Part shown: piece after piece, positions 52,802 to 63,584 of the stretch
Layout of the letters: each line of letters begins with the position of its first letter
Position numbering within the stretch: the stretch's first letter is position 1
DNA from: Acidobacteriota bacterium
GTDB taxonomy: Bacteria > Acidobacteriota > Terriglobia > Terriglobales > Acidobacteriaceae
Assembly (NCBI GenBank): GCA_018268895.1
Contig: JAFDVP010000001.1
Location: 868,001-932,000, forward strand
Length of the DNA: 64,000 bases
Direction: 5' to 3'
The notes under the pieces: model-generated
What the model saw: only the letters and a program-made list of their open reading frames with translations
Databases searched by the model: none
Told to the model about the DNA's origin: nothing
Translations under genes and position numbers: made by a program

Positions 52802-54949
52802 GTGGACGACTTGACTAAAGAGTTTATCGCAGAGAGTCAGGAAGGGCTGGATCGCATGGAGCGATGCCTGACCGACCTGGAGACGAGGCCACAGGACAGC
52901 GCACCTTTAGTGGGGGAGATCTTCCGTGCCGTCCATACGATCAAGGGAACCACGGGCTTTCTCGGGTTTTCACGGCTTGAAAAGCTGGCACACGCAGGCG
53001 AGCATCTGCTCGGTTCATTACGAGAGGGACGGCTGGCCGTTACCGAAGACCTTATAAGCGGACTGCTCCGGTTGCTCGATGGGCTCAGGGCAATCCTGGC
53101 CCTGATCGAGGAAACGGGTAGCGAAGGCACACGGGCCAGCGATGAAGACAGTTTCCTAATCGCGGAGCTTGCTGCTTTGAACGATGAAGTTCCAGAGCTT
53201 GCCAGTGTCGCACCGGTCGTTGCAATAAAAGCCAGTGAAGACACTTTGCCTTCAGGGCAGGCCGCAAACCCCACACCAACGATGCCGACGGGGAGTGGAG
53301 CAGCAAACAACGACAAAACTCTGCGCATCGATGTCGATGTGCTGAACCGCATGATGAACCTGGTTGGTGAACTGGTGCTGACACGCAACCAGATGCTCCA
53401 GAGTGGAGTCGAATCGACAAGCTTTCCGGAGCTTGCGCGACGGCTCGACAGCGTAACGGCTGATCTTCGCGAGACCGTGATGCAGGCCCGTATGCAGCCA
53501 GTCGGCAACCTCTTCGGGAAATTTCCGCGGATGGTCCGCGATCTCGCGCGTACATGCGGACGCGAGGTGCGTATCGAATTCTTCGGCCAGGAGACGGGCC
53601 TCGACAAGAGCCTGCTCGAAGCCATCAAAGACCCGCTGACCCACGCAGTAAGAAACTCGGTCGATCACGGAATTGAATCTCCCACAGACCGTGTGCTTGC
53701 CGGGAAACCGGCAGAGGGCTGCGTCATCCTGAAAGCCTTCCATCAGGGCGGGTCGGTCGTGATTGAAGTCTCCGACGATGGTGGTGGAATCGCCATGGAG
53801 CGTGTGCTTGCGAAGGCGGTCGAACGCGGTCTGGTGACTACAGAACAGGCTGCTGAGATGAGCGAGCGTGAGGCGTTGCAACTCATATTCCTGCCTGGGT
53901 TCTCCACTGCGTCAGCCGTCACCACCGTCTCCGGACGTGGCGTTGGCATGGATGTTGTGAGGGCAAATGTCGAGAAGGTGGGCGGGAGCGTCGAGCTTGA
54001 ATCCAAGGTCGGCATCGGTACAACGCTGCGCTTGCGCGTGCCCCTGACCCTGGCGATTGTTCCAGCCCTGGTGGTCCGCAGCGGAGGCCAGAGCTTCGCG
54101 TTACCGCAGACAACGTTGATGGAGCTGGTCTATATCCCGACTCGGGACGTCGCGCAATCCGTTGAGCGCGTTGGCGCTGCAGAGGTCTTTCGCCTGCGCG
54201 AGAGGCTGCTCCCCATGGTGTGGCTCGACCGCCTGCTCGGCTTGAAGAATGCTTCCGACAGCCACGGCTTTTATATGGCGGTACTCGAAGCGGAGGGTTG
54301 TCGCTATGGCCTGGTTGTCGACGATCTGCTTGCGCCGGAGGAGATCGTCGTGAAGCCTCTCTCCGCTGTGCTTCGTGAGATAGGTCTCTTCTCGGGCGCA
54401 ACCGTGCTGGGCAATGGAACGCTGGCGCTGATTCTGGATATTGCAGCAGTCGCGGCACGTGCCGGAGTCAAACCGGTTATAGAAGAAGAGGAGACGCAGA
54501 CCGTCGAGATCAAGCACGATAACGAAGAGTCGTTCCTGGTCTTTGAAGACAGAGCACGCGAGCGGACTGCGTTGCCGCTTGAGATGGTCGAGCGCATTGA
54601 GAGCGTCGCTCTGGGACAGATCGAGTATGCCGGCGGGCGCGCACTTCTACAGTATCGCGGCGAATTGCTGCCGCTTCGCGATGATGGCGGTGTCCTTGAT
54701 GAGATGCACATATCCGGTGCGCAAGATGAACATGCCTCCGCAACAATTCTCATCTGTGGCGATGCCGGCTCCAGGGCAGCACAGCGTATGGGCATTGTTG
54801 TCAGGCGCGTGCTTGATGTCTCAGATGGCACACTGCTCGATCGAGACTCCGCCTCGGCAGACACCGAGCTGGCACTCGTTAAAGACAGACTGACGGCGAT
54901 CTTTCGCGGCTTTGGCGGAGACAAGCATGGATGGAAGGAGGTTGCATGA
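52802..54949 (+). CDS. cheA: CheA-type chemotaxis histidine kinase
   Basis: About 715 residues. Hpt domain with phospho-acceptor H45 (VHTIKGTTGF), dimerisation helices (DVLNRMMNLVGELVLTRNQM), HATPase with N box (HAVRNSVDHGIE), G1 (SDDGGGIA) and G2 (GRGVGMDVV), then a CheW-like domain. A second CheW-like part follows (FLVFEDRARERTALPLEMVE). I choose GTG 52802, which gives the normal MDDLTKEF start; a frame extension to 52736 exists. First gene of a five-gene operon, each start overlapping or close to the previous stop. Confidence 0.92.
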   Translation: MDDLTKEFIAESQEGLDRMERCLTDLETRPQDSAPLVGEIFRAVHTIKGTTGFLGFSRLEKLAHAGEHLLGSLREGRLAVTEDLISGLLRLLDGLRAILALIEETGSEGTRASDEDSFLIAELAALNDEVPELASVAPVVAIKASEDTLPSGQAANPTPTMPTGSGAANNDKTLRIDVDVLNRMMNLVGELVLTRNQMLQSGVESTSFPELARRLDSVTADLRETVMQARMQPVGNLFGKFPRMVRDLARTCGREVRIEFFGQETGLDKSLLEAIKDPLTHAVRNSVDHGIESPTDRVLAGKPAEGCVILKAFHQGGSVVIEVSDDGGGIAMERVLAKAVERGLVTTEQAAEMSEREALQLIFLPGFSTASAVTTVSGRGVGMDVVRANVEKVGGSVELESKVGIGTTLRLRVPLTLAIVPALVVRSGGQSFALPQTTLMELVYIPTRDVAQSVERVGAAEVFRLRERLLPMVWLDRLLGLKNASDSHGFYMAVLEAEGCRYGLVVDDLLAPEEIVVKPLSAVLREIGLFSGATVLGNGTLALILDIAAVAARAGVKPVIEEEETQTVEIKHDNEESFLVFEDRARERTALPLEMVERIESVALGQIEYAGGRALLQYRGELLPLRDDGGVLDEMHISGAQDEHASATILICGDAGSRAAQRMGIVVRRVLDVSDGTLLDRDSASADTELALVKDRLTAIFRGFGGDKHGWKEVA

Positions 54950-55464
54950 AGGTTGTGGCTCAGCAGACCGATAGCATTCATGACGACGGCAATAGCAGCT
55001 CGCTGTGTTCAATGTACGCCGGGGATGAAAGCTTTGGCATTGACACCAGCAAGATTCGCGAGGTGTTGGGCAAGCGAGAACTGGAACGCGTTCCCATGGC
55101 TCCGGCCTTCGTTGCCGGTGTGGTTCCCTATCGCGGAGATGTGTTAACTGCAGTCAGCTTCCGCGCCCTGCTTGGTCTTCCCGATAGTGCAAAGGCAGGG
55201 TGCGTCCTTGTGCTCGAGGATGAGGAAGGTCAGGAGAGGTTTGGCCTTGTCGTGGATGCAGTTGGCGGCGTCGTTACTGTAAACCGCAACATGCTCGAGG
55301 CAAATCCCTGCACACTGGAAGCGCGGTGCAAATGGCTCTTTGACGGGGCTTACAAGATGCAGACAGGCTTGATGGTCCAGCTTGATCCACAAAAGTTGAG
55401 GCCTTCGAGGCTGGCAGAGACAGAAATGTTCAGCCAAGGGATGGCGCAGCAGGAGGTAGCATGA
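54946..55464 (+). CDS. cheW: CheW-type coupling protein
   Basis: A 172-residue adaptor that links receptors to CheA. The CheW fold shows FGIDTSKIREVLGKRELERV, FVAGVVPYRGDV and FGLVVDAVGGVV. The ATG lies in the cheA stop (ATGA), and its own stop overlaps the cheY start. A short C-terminal tail is divergent. Confidence 0.9.
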   Translation: MKVVAQQTDSIHDDGNSSSLCSMYAGDESFGIDTSKIREVLGKRELERVPMAPAFVAGVVPYRGDVLTAVSFRALLGLPDSAKAGCVLVLEDEEGQERFGLVVDAVGGVVTVNRNMLEANPCTLEARCKWLFDGAYKMQTGLMVQLDPQKLRPSRLAETEMFSQGMAQQEVA

Positions 55465-55829
55465 AGGCCCTGATTGTCGACGATTCAAGTTTCATTCGTG
55501 AGTATCTCCGTCATCTTCTGACACGCATGGGGATTGCGTGCGAGGAGGCAGCGGATGGAAACGCTGCTCTCGAAGTTCTCTCCGCGCAGCAGGAGTTCGA
55601 CCTGATGCTGCTCGATGTGAATATGCCGGTCATGAGCGGCCTGGAGTGCGTGAAAGCTTTGCGGCAAGCCAGGCTCCACCCCGCCATGAAAGTGATGATG
55701 GTAACAACTGAGGCCGACAACTCGTTTATCTCTTGCGCGCTCGACAACGGTGCCGATGAGTTCCTGATGAAGCCGTTTACGCCGGAAAGCCTCCGCGAAA
55801 AAATGATGCTTCTTGGCTTTGCCGCATAG
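55461..55829 (+). CDS. cheY: CheY-type response regulator
   Basis: A 122-residue stand-alone receiver. Acidic pair D7-D8 (IVDDSSF), phospho-acceptor D52 (LLDVNMP), Thr in VTTEA, and Lys in LMKPF are all present. ATGA overlap with cheW. It would bind a flagellar or other motor target, or another output, when phosphorylated by CheA. Confidence 0.92.
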   Translation: MKALIVDDSSFIREYLRHLLTRMGIACEEAADGNAALEVLSAQQEFDLMLLDVNMPVMSGLECVKALRQARLHPAMKVMMVTTEADNSFISCALDNGADEFLMKPFTPESLREKMMLLGFAA

Positions 55830-55878
55830 AATCAATGCGCTGATCGAGACTCTTTACGAACGACTTGAGGGCAGGAAC

Positions 55879-57105
55879 ATGGAAATGATGGACGAGCGTC
55901 CGCTGCGTGTACTCGCCGCGGACGACTCAACAGTCATGCGCGGTATCATGCGAACGCTGTTTCTACGGCACGCGAAGACCGAGCGCAAAGACATGCCGCG
56001 AATGGAGCTGGTTGGTGTTGCCCGCGATGGCGCGGAGTGTCTTGAAGCAGCATCTCGGTTATCTCCCGATGTTCTTGTTCTCGATCTGGAGATGCCCAGG
56101 CTGAGCGGCCTTGAAGTCCTCGATAAGCTCAGAGAATCTCGTGTGCGCCTGCCGGTGATTATGTGCAGTTCGCACACCGAACGTGGTGCGAGGGCCACGC
56201 TGGACGCGCTGTCCCGCGGAGCCTCGGATTATGTCATGAAGCCGGCAGGGCAGCGCGACTTTGAAGCGTCGCTTGCTTCTCTTGCAGAGCAACTGTTGCC
56301 GAGAATTGCTGCGCTTGCCGTTGATCGAAGCGCACGCGCAAGCCTCCTGGAGAAACATACCGGTCGCGCTCAAGGCCGTTTGCCTCAGACCAGGAAGCGT
56401 AGTGACGAAGGTGGGTGCGGTGCACGGGTTGACGTTGTCGTGATTGGCGTGTCGACCGGAGGGCCTGCGGCCCTTGAGCAGCTGTTGCCACAGCTTTCGG
56501 CTGCATTGCCCGTGCCCGTTCTGATTGTGCAGCACATGCCGAAGCTGTTTACGGGAGTGCTTTCGGAACGGCTGGACCGCTGCTGTTCTTTGAATGTAGC
56601 TGAGGCGTACCACGGCGCTCCTCTGAAGGCAGGTGCGATCTGGATCGCACCCGGGGACGAGCACATGGAGATCATGTCGCAACCGCAGATCGGATGGGAC
56701 GGAAGGATCGCACGAGGGGCCAGTATCAAACTCCACCGGCAGGAGCCGCTGAATCACTGCCGGCCCTCGGTTGACTACCTCTTTCATTCGGCAGCCCATC
56801 TTTATGGAGCAGGAACGCTTGGGCTTGTGTTGACCGGCATGGGCTCCGATGGCCTTGAAGGCTCTCGATCCATTCGTAACGCGGGTGGGACCGTTCTGGC
56901 GCAGGATGAAGCAACCTCTGCTGTCTGGGGGATGCCTGGTCGAGTGGTCGAAGCAGGCGTCGCAGCATCGCCACTTCCACTGCATGCGCTGGCGCGCGAG
57001 GTCAATATCAGGGCCGGTTATGCGCGATCGATTGCAACCAGCGTTACAGAGGGCTCGCTGCGGCCCCGCAGACAGAACGAGGTGGTAGCAAATGGCTTGT
57101 TCTGA
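55879..57105 (+). CDS. cheB: CheB-type protein-glutamate methylesterase
   Basis: About 408 residues. N-terminal receiver (LAADDSTVMRG; LVLDLEMPRL), linker, and C-terminal methylesterase with active Ser (GVSTGGPAAL), His (QHMPKLF) and Asp (GMGSDG). Removes methyl groups from receptors. I choose ATG 55879; a frame extends upstream to 55813. Overlaps cheR by 14 bases. Confidence 0.91.
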   Translation: MEMMDERPLRVLAADDSTVMRGIMRTLFLRHAKTERKDMPRMELVGVARDGAECLEAASRLSPDVLVLDLEMPRLSGLEVLDKLRESRVRLPVIMCSSHTERGARATLDALSRGASDYVMKPAGQRDFEASLASLAEQLLPRIAALAVDRSARASLLEKHTGRAQGRLPQTRKRSDEGGCGARVDVVVIGVSTGGPAALEQLLPQLSAALPVPVLIVQHMPKLFTGVLSERLDRCCSLNVAEAYHGAPLKAGAIWIAPGDEHMEIMSQPQIGWDGRIARGASIKLHRQEPLNHCRPSVDYLFHSAAHLYGAGTLGLVLTGMGSDGLEGSRSIRNAGGTVLAQDEATSAVWGMPGRVVEAGVAASPLPLHALAREVNIRAGYARSIATSVTEGSLRPRRQNEVVANGLF

Positions 57106-57919
57106 GGCTGACTATGTCTTCCTGCGCGAGCTTGTGCTCAGCCGGTCTGCGAACCAGATCGATTCGTCGCGCAAAACTCTCTTCGATACGAAACTCACCC
57201 CGGTCGCGAGACTTGCCGGAGCTTCCAGCGTGAAAGATCTCGTCGATGTGCTTCGTTCGAGTCAGTCGGCGCATCTGCACCAGGTCGTCACCCAGGCAAT
57301 GATGATCAACGAGACCAGCTTCTTCCGCGACGTCAAACCATTCGACTTATTGCGCACAGACATACTCCCTCGTTTGGTGGAAAGCAGAAGAGAGCAGCGC
57401 AGACTCCGCATATGGAGTGCGGCAAGCTCAACCGGCCAGGAGGCTTACAGCATTGCCATGCTTCTGGCAACGGACATGCCAGAGGTACTCGACTGGGACA
57501 TCAAAATTATCGGAACGGACATCTCCCAACAGGTGGTCGACTACGCGCGACGCGGGCGATATCGCCGGTTGGAGGTCAATCGTGGCTTACCGGCATCCAT
57601 GCTGCTCAAGCACATGACCCGGGATGGCGAGGAGTGGGAGGTGAGTGCAAGGTTACGCGGAATCTGCGATTTTCGTTGCGCGAATCTCTGCGCTGCACTG
57701 CCTGCACTACCTACCTTCGACCTTGTGCTTCTGCGCAATGTACTTCTGTACTTTTCGCAGCAGGATAGAGGCTCAGTCTTTCGATCCGTTGATCGTCAGA
57801 TGGCGCGTGATGGATATCTTCTGCTGGGCAATGCCGAACAGGCAGAGGAGTCGACAGATCGGTTCAGTGTGGAGTTTTTGAAGAATTCCTACTTCTACCG
57901 GCCTGCCCGTGAAGCCTGA
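57092..57919 (+). CDS. cheR: CheR-type receptor methyltransferase
   Basis: A 275-residue SAM-dependent methyltransferase. N-terminal helices contain the NETSFFRD motif. The SAM site is in RIWSAASSTGQEAYSIAM, and the domain ends with LLRNVLLYF and DGYLLLGNAEQ. Last gene of the operon, nearly touching the 3' end of the convergent penicillin-binding protein gene (3 bases). Confidence 0.93.
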   Translation: MACSEADYVFLRELVLSRSANQIDSSRKTLFDTKLTPVARLAGASSVKDLVDVLRSSQSAHLHQVVTQAMMINETSFFRDVKPFDLLRTDILPRLVESRREQRRLRIWSAASSTGQEAYSIAMLLATDMPEVLDWDIKIIGTDISQQVVDYARRGRYRRLEVNRGLPASMLLKHMTRDGEEWEVSARLRGICDFRCANLCAALPALPTFDLVLLRNVLLYFSQQDRGSVFRSVDRQMARDGYLLLGNAEQAEESTDRFSVEFLKNSYFYRPAREA

Positions 57920-57922
57920 ACC

Positions 57923-60541
57923 CTATTGAGGGGGTTGTCCGGGAGCTGGCTGATCCTTCTTCTTGTCTCCACCACCGCCGAAGATCTTTTGGAAGATATT
58001 CTTCTTTTTCGGCGGGTGCTGATCGACTTCTGCGGGAGGTGGTTCTACGGGTTTAGCCGCTGGCGTATGGACCGCAGGGGATACTGCTGTTGCCGGTGCC
58101 GGATTTTCCGGCCGCACAGGTTCAGAATGACCGCCCAGCCCGAAGATCTTCTGAATAAAGTTCTGCGGACTTTCCATCATCTGGGTGCATGTTCCGGTCG
58201 GAACAGTTCCGTCCAGGAAGGCGATGTTCAACGTCTTATCGGAACAGCTCGCATCAGCCAGCAGGCCGGAGGTTCTGTCAACGCGCGCAAAGGTGATGCC
58301 AGATGGTGGCGAGAATGACTTCACATCGGAGTATTGGGGAAGCTGGATGGCCCGCTTCATAAACTCCGCCCAGATCGGAGCGGCTGCGTCGGCTCCCTGA
58401 ATCTTGATGTCCGTGTAGTCGTCATTGCCGACCCAGACCACGCAAAGCAGCGTGGAGGTGTATGCCGCGAACCATGCATCGTGCTCCGTGCCGGTCTTTC
58501 CCGCCGCCGGTGCGGTAAAGCCGCGCCCGCGTATGCCCGCGCCCGTGCCGAAGTTCAACACGTTCTCCATAAGAGATTGGGTGAGGAAAGCGACGCGCGG
58601 ATCCAGCACCTGTTTCGCGTCGGGAGAGTAGTCCGCGACGATGTCCCCCGACGCGTTCCGTACCGAGGCGAGCATCCACGGATTGATATGAACTCCATTG
58701 TTGGCGAAGACCGTATAAGCGCCGGCCATATCTAGAGGCGTGGCGTTGTATGTCCCAATTGCGACCGATGGAGTGCCGCGAGCGTTGACGATGCCGGCAG
58801 AGCGGGCGAGCGAGGCGACGTTGTTGTAGCCCACCTGCTGCGCCAGTGCGATCGTGGCAATGTTAAGCGAGTGCGCAAGCGCATCTACAGCGGTCACCAT
58901 CCCCGGGTACTCGCCCTTGACAAAATTGTTGGGCGTGTACGATTTGCCGCCGGAGCCGAAGTCCTGCGGATCGTCGTTGATCTTGGTGACCGCCGTGAAT
59001 GGTCCTTCGCCGTCGATGTTCGTTCCGTTCAGCGAGGTATTGTAGGCCTCGGCGTACACAAATGGCTTAAAGATGGATCCAGTGGGGCGCTGGGCAACCG
59101 CATGGTTGAGCTGGGAGGTCGCATAGTTGCGTCCGCCTACCAAAGCAAGAACCTGACCTGTGTGGGGATTGAGTGCGATGAGTGCGACCTGAGGATAGGT
59201 GATAGGCCCTGCATAGTCTTTGTCTTTCCGGGCAAGGCGCTTGCGAACAAGCTCATCGACGTTCTTCATGCCGATCTCAACAGCTTCCGACGCTACGGCC
59301 TGAAGGTCCGGATCGAGCGAGGTATAGATGCGAAGGCTCTGGTGCGCCAGGTCCTGGTCGCTGATCCGCTGCACCAGTTGGTCGTGCACCAGATCGACGA
59401 AGTACGGCGCTTCACTGGCATCGACGTTCGGCGGGGCCAGGCGCAGCGACTCCGCCTTGGCCCGTGTCGCCTCGCCGGCTGTAATCGCGTTCGTCTCAAC
59501 CATCGAGTCGAGCACAACGTTCCGCCGCGCAGTCATGCGTTCCGGGTGGCGATAAGGGTTCAACCGGCTGGGGCTTTGGATCATCCCCGCCAGCATCGCG
59601 CACTCGGCTGTATCGAGCTGCTTCAGGTCCTTGTTGAAGAATGCCTGCGCCGCTTCGCCAAAGCCGTTGATGTCATAGCTTCCGCGATGCCCAAGGTTGA
59701 TCTGGTTGGCATACATCTCGAAGATCTGCTGCTTCGAGAAGTGCGATTCAAGCTGAAAGGCCACAAGAATCTGTGTGGATTTGTACTTGAAGAAATCGAT
59801 CTTGTTGGAACGCTTGGGCTCGACGAACAGCAATTTGGCAAGCTGCATGGTGAGGGTCGACCCGCCTCCACGCCACTTGCGATCGCCGATCATGTCATGC
59901 CAGACCCAACCGACCATGGTGATGTAGTTGATGCCGCCGTGTTCAAAGAACCGGCGGTCTTCGATGGCGAGCACGGCCTGCACCAGCCGCTGCGGAATGT
60001 CCTGATAGGTGACGAGCCGCCGCTTTGTGCGGCTGTTGTCGTCGGAGAGAGCGGTGATGAGCTGAGGTTCAAGTTCATAGGCGCTGAGCGCAGCGCCGTT
60101 TTCGGCTGTAATACGCTGTACGACGCCGCTCGACGTGCTGATGGTTGCGCCGTCGGTGGTATGGTAGCTCTCGGCCCCCGGTTTGATAAAGATATTGTCG
60201 CCGTTGAGCTGGAAGGTGCCGAGCTGCGGGTTGCTGTTGTAGCCGGCGCGGCGCAGATCGGCGGCGATCTCGGAGGTGGAGAGCTTCTGGCCGCTTCGAA
60301 CCTCGCGGGGTGCGGCATAGATGCGCGAGACACTGGCGACCAGTGGGCCTTTCGCCAGCCGCTCATCCACGACGTGCGAGGCCTGGATGTAGAAGTAGCC
60401 GAAGACCACGAGCCCGATGAGGACACAGCAGGCAATGCTGAGCAATGCGAAGCGAACCAGCCTGTTATCCAGGTGAAGTCTGTCGATAAAGGTCTGACCG
60501 TTGCGACCGGGTCTACTGCCGTATTTGAGTTTGACGGGCAA
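57923..60541 (-). CDS. Bifunctional penicillin-binding protein (PBP1-type)
   Basis: An 872-residue class A PBP that polymerises and crosslinks peptidoglycan. Cytoplasmic tail, membrane helix (FALLSIACCVLIGLVVFGYF), a UB2H-like region as in PBP1b (VASVSRIYAAPREVRSG), glycosyltransferase with E194 (EDRRFFEHGG), transpeptidase with S489xxK492 (TGSIFKPF), a SxN (HSLN) and K682TG (AGKTGTEH). The tail is Pro/Lys-rich. Comes after proS on the same strand (44 bases). Confidence 0.93.
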   Translation of the reverse strand: MPVKLKYGSRPGRNGQTFIDRLHLDNRLVRFALLSIACCVLIGLVVFGYFYIQASHVVDERLAKGPLVASVSRIYAAPREVRSGQKLSTSEIAADLRRAGYNSNPQLGTFQLNGDNIFIKPGAESYHTTDGATISTSSGVVQRITAENGAALSAYELEPQLITALSDDNSRTKRRLVTYQDIPQRLVQAVLAIEDRRFFEHGGINYITMVGWVWHDMIGDRKWRGGGSTLTMQLAKLLFVEPKRSNKIDFFKYKSTQILVAFQLESHFSKQQIFEMYANQINLGHRGSYDINGFGEAAQAFFNKDLKQLDTAECAMLAGMIQSPSRLNPYRHPERMTARRNVVLDSMVETNAITAGEATRAKAESLRLAPPNVDASEAPYFVDLVHDQLVQRISDQDLAHQSLRIYTSLDPDLQAVASEAVEIGMKNVDELVRKRLARKDKDYAGPITYPQVALIALNPHTGQVLALVGGRNYATSQLNHAVAQRPTGSIFKPFVYAEAYNTSLNGTNIDGEGPFTAVTKINDDPQDFGSGGKSYTPNNFVKGEYPGMVTAVDALAHSLNIATIALAQQVGYNNVASLARSAGIVNARGTPSVAIGTYNATPLDMAGAYTVFANNGVHINPWMLASVRNASGDIVADYSPDAKQVLDPRVAFLTQSLMENVLNFGTGAGIRGRGFTAPAAGKTGTEHDAWFAAYTSTLLCVVWVGNDDYTDIKIQGADAAAPIWAEFMKRAIQLPQYSDVKSFSPPSGITFARVDRTSGLLADASCSDKTLNIAFLDGTVPTGTCTQMMESPQNFIQKIFGLGGHSEPVRPENPAPATAVSPAVHTPAAKPVEPPPAEVDQHPPKKKNIFQKIFGGGGDKKKDQPAPGQPPQ

Positions 60542-60585
60542 AGTGCTCTTTCTTCTTATGACGGTTTGACTGCCGAACCGGGGAG

Positions 60586-62364
60586 CTAGGGTTGCAGGGC
60601 AGATGTTATTCGATTGGAGACATCAGCTGCTACCTGGTCCATCGCCACATCTTGAGGCTTGCCAGCCAGCCTGTCTAAAAATTCAACCTTACCTTCAGCA
60701 ACTCCGCGTCCAATGTTGATTCGATAGGGGATGCCGATCAGATCTGCATCCTTGAACTTAACTCCTGCCCGCTCATCGCGGTCATCCAGTAGAACGTCGA
60801 GGCCCAGGCCGGAGAGCTCCGCGGCTACCTTTTCGCCTGCCGCCAGCAGGTTCGCATCGGCCACATTGGTGATCGTTACCACAACCTGGAAGGGCGCGAT
60901 CGCCGGGTGCAGCGCATAGGCGGAGCCATCGTTCGAAGCCGCCGACGACTCGATTGCCGCGGTAAGAATGCGCTCGATCCCGATGCCGTAGCTTCCCATG
61001 ATCGGTGTAACTTCTTTGCCGTCTCGGTTGAGAACGGAGGCGCCCATCGACTTCGAGTACTTATAGCCCAGTTTGAAGATGTGGCCGATCTCCACCGCCT
61101 TGCCCAGCCGCAGCGGTGAGCCGTCGACCGGGCAGCCCTCGCCCTCGATGATGTTGCGCACATCGGCGACCGCCGTCGGCTTGAAGTCGCGCACCGGCGT
61201 CACGTTCCGCAGGTGGTACTCCTCCTTGTTGGCCCCTGCAATCAGGTTCGTCCGGCCCTCGAGTGCCTTGTCGAGAATGACCAGCGTTCCCGGCTTCTTC
61301 GGATGCGGCGCGGCCTCAAGTCCAATCGGACCAAGATAACCAGCCGGGGCCTTGAAGACCTCGACGATCTCCTCCGGTGTCATCGGACGCAGCTCGCCGC
61401 CGGTGATCGAGACCAGCTTCGCCTCGTTAAGCGAGTGGTCGCCTCGCAAAAAGACGACAACTGGACGCAGCGCGCCGAGCTTCGCATGGTCGGCCTCCGG
61501 CAACGCCGCCATGTAGGCCATCGTCTTGATCTGGTGCTGCGGTTGGACATTGAGAAACGTTCCCACTTCTTCAATCGTGCGCTGTCCCGGTGTATGTACA
61601 AGCTCGGGCTGCCCATCACCTGTCGCAGCGAGATCGTCGACAGGTGCGAGCCGGGAGGTCGCCTTCTCCAGATTGGCGGCATAGCCGGAGGTCGAGCTTG
61701 CGATCAGGTCTTCGCCGGCTTCCGTATAGACCATGAACTCCTGCGATGCTGAGCCGCCCATGGCTCCCGAGTCTGCCTCGACGGCGACGAAGTCGAGGCC
61801 GCACCGCTTGAAGATGCGGCGATAGGCCGCGTCGTGCTTGTTGTAGCTCTCGTCGAGGCCTGCCTCGTCGATGTCGAATGAGTAAGCGTCCTTCATGATG
61901 AACTGGCGCACGCGCAACAGTCCCGACTTCGGGCGTGGCTCGTCGCGGAATTTCGTCTGGATCTGGTACCAGATCTGCGGAAGCTGCTTGTAGCTACGCA
62001 GCTCGTTACGCGCAATCGAGGTCATCACCTCTTCGTGCGTCATGCCCAGGCACAGGTCCGCGCCCTTGCGGTCCTTCAGGCGAAACATGTTGTCGCCCAT
62101 CACCTGCCAGCGGCCACTCTCCTCCCACACCTCGCGAGGGTTCAGCGCCGGAAGCAGGAACTCCTGCCCGATCTTGTCCATCTCCTCGCGCACGATGGCG
62201 ACGATTTTGTTGATCGACCGGTTGCCGAGAAAGAGATAGCTGTAGATTCCCGCGCCAAGCTGGCGAATATAACCGGCACGCAGCAGCAGCTTGTGGCTGG
62301 CCACCTCGGCGTCTGCAGGAGCTTCACGAAGAGTAGGGATAAAGAGTTGCGACCAGCGGTGCAT
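60586..62364 (-). CDS. proS: Prolyl-tRNA synthetase
   Basis: A 592-residue bacterial-type ProRS with the editing insertion. Class II motifs: [10 protein letters not shown] (motif 1 region), motif 2 in [20 protein letters not shown], and motif 3 in [12 protein letters not shown] choose ATG 62364 as it gives the normal [14 protein letters not shown] start; the open frame runs to 62472 and would overlap the kdsD gene. Essential aminoacylation enzyme. Confidence 0.95.
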   Translation of the reverse strand: MHRWSQLFIPTLREAPADAEVASHKLLLRAGYIRQLGAGIYSYLFLGNRSINKIVAIVREEMDKIGQEFLLPALNPREVWEESGRWQVMGDNMFRLKDRKGADLCLGMTHEEVMTSIARNELRSYKQLPQIWYQIQTKFRDEPRPKSGLLRVRQFIMKDAYSFDIDEAGLDESYNKHDAAYRRIFKRCGLDFVAVEADSGAMGGSASQEFMVYTEAGEDLIASSTSGYAANLEKATSRLAPVDDLAATGDGQPELVHTPGQRTIEEVGTFLNVQPQHQIKTMAYMAALPEADHAKLGALRPVVVFLRGDHSLNEAKLVSITGGELRPMTPEEIVEVFKAPAGYLGPIGLEAAPHPKKPGTLVILDKALEGRTNLIAGANKEEYHLRNVTPVRDFKPTAVADVRNIIEGEGCPVDGSPLRLGKAVEIGHIFKLGYKYSKSMGASVLNRDGKEVTPIMGSYGIGIERILTAAIESSAASNDGSAYALHPAIAPFQVVVTITNVADANLLAAGEKVAAELSGLGLDVLLDDRDERAGVKFKDADLIGIPYRINIGRGVAEGKVEFLDRLAGKPQDVAMDQVAADVSNRITSALQP

Positions 62365-62450
62365 GTGTTCTGTGTGACCTTCCGGCTTCTTAAAGTCGTT
62401 CGTCGTTGATTCTCTTATTCTAACTTCCGCAGCGGGTTGACGCAGGTCGT

Positions 62451-63455
62451 CTAGATCAGTTCGAGCGTCCACAGATCATGCAGATGCAGCACGCCTTCGG
62501 CGCGGCTATCCTCCGAGGTGACGATCAACGACGTGATCTTCTTCTCCTCCATCAGCGCCAGCGCCGACGAGGCGAACTCTGTTGCGGCGATCGTGACCGG
62601 GTGCGGATTCATGATCTCGCCCGCAGTATGTTCGAGAGCCCTGCCCCCGTCGCGTTCCAGAAGACGGCGCAGGTCGCCGTCGGAGATCATGCCCAGCAGG
62701 TGGCCGTCGCCATCGAGTACGGTCGTCATGCCCAGCTTGCGGCGCGACATCTCGTAGATCACCTGCGGCATCGGAGTCGAGGGCAACACGCGAGGCAGAG
62801 CATCGCCCGCGTGCATCAGCTCTCCCGCCCGTGCCAGCCGCTTGCCGAGTCTTCCTCCAGGATGGAGGTCGGCGAAGTCTTCCGGCTTCCATCCGCGGCG
62901 GCGGCTTACCTCAAGCGCCAGAGCGTCGCCGAGCGCAAGCATCACCGTGGTCGAGGCCGTCGGCGCAAGGTTGTGCGGACAGGCCTCGGAAGAGACGCTG
63001 GTGTCGAGGATGACGTCGCTCGCCGGCGCCAGCGTCGAGGTTGCGCAGCCCGAGAAGGTGATGAGCTTGTCTGCCAGCCGCTTGAGCAACGGAAGCAGCC
63101 GCAGAAGCTCCTCGGTCTCTCCGCTGGCTGACAAAGCAATCACGGTGTCGCCGCGCGAGAGCATTCCGAGGTCGCCGTGGACGGCGTCGGCGGGGTGCAG
63201 ATAATGAGCAGGCGTCCCGGTTGAGCGCAGCGTTGCAGCCAGCTTGCGGGCGATGATGCCGCTCTTGCCGATGCCGGTGACGATGACTCGATTCTGCCGG
63301 GCGATGGACTCGAGTAGCAGCTCAACCGCCTGGTTGAAGGCAGGCAGCATCGTGCCGTCGAGGCGCGCGGCGAGTTCGCTGAGAGCAGCGGCCTCGATGC
63401 GGACGAACTCTGAGGGGCGAGCGGCTTCAGGCGAGCTGTCGGTCGTGTCGGGCAT
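62451..63455 (-). CDS. kdsD: D-arabinose-5-phosphate isomerase (KpsF/GutQ type)
   Basis: A 334-residue enzyme that interconverts ribulose-5-P and arabinose-5-P for KDO in LPS. SIS domain with [20 protein letters not shown] and [14 protein letters not shown], then two CBS domains (residues about 210-330; [21 protein letters not shown]). The tail ends DLWTLELI. Divergent from the thioredoxin gene to the right. Confidence 0.92.
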   Translation of the reverse strand: MPDTTDSSPEAARPSEFVRIEAAALSELAARLDGTMLPAFNQAVELLLESIARQNRVIVTGIGKSGIIARKLAATLRSTGTPAHYLHPADAVHGDLGMLSRGDTVIALSASGETEELLRLLPLLKRLADKLITFSGCATSTLAPASDVILDTSVSSEACPHNLAPTASTTVMLALGDALALEVSRRRGWKPEDFADLHPGGRLGKRLARAGELMHAGDALPRVLPSTPMPQVIYEMSRRKLGMTTVLDGDGHLLGMISDGDLRRLLERDGGRALEHTAGEIMNPHPVTIAATEFASSALALMEEKKITSLIVTSEDSRAEGVLHLHDLWTLELI

Positions 63456-63584
63456 CGTGCAGAACCTTACTGAGGTTAGCAGAGCGAAGGTTTGAGGAAG
63501 CTCGTGACCGCGAATCCGGCTTTGCGTCTAAACTGAAGAAGGTGGTCCGCGCGGCTTTGCGGGGCGAAAGGATGTACGGCGGTG

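Noticed and set aside
58871..60589. 572-residue open frame opposite the penicillin-binding protein gene
   Set aside because: Entirely antisense to a well-supported PBP. The frame is open because of GC-rich codon bias; no family motif or start signal.
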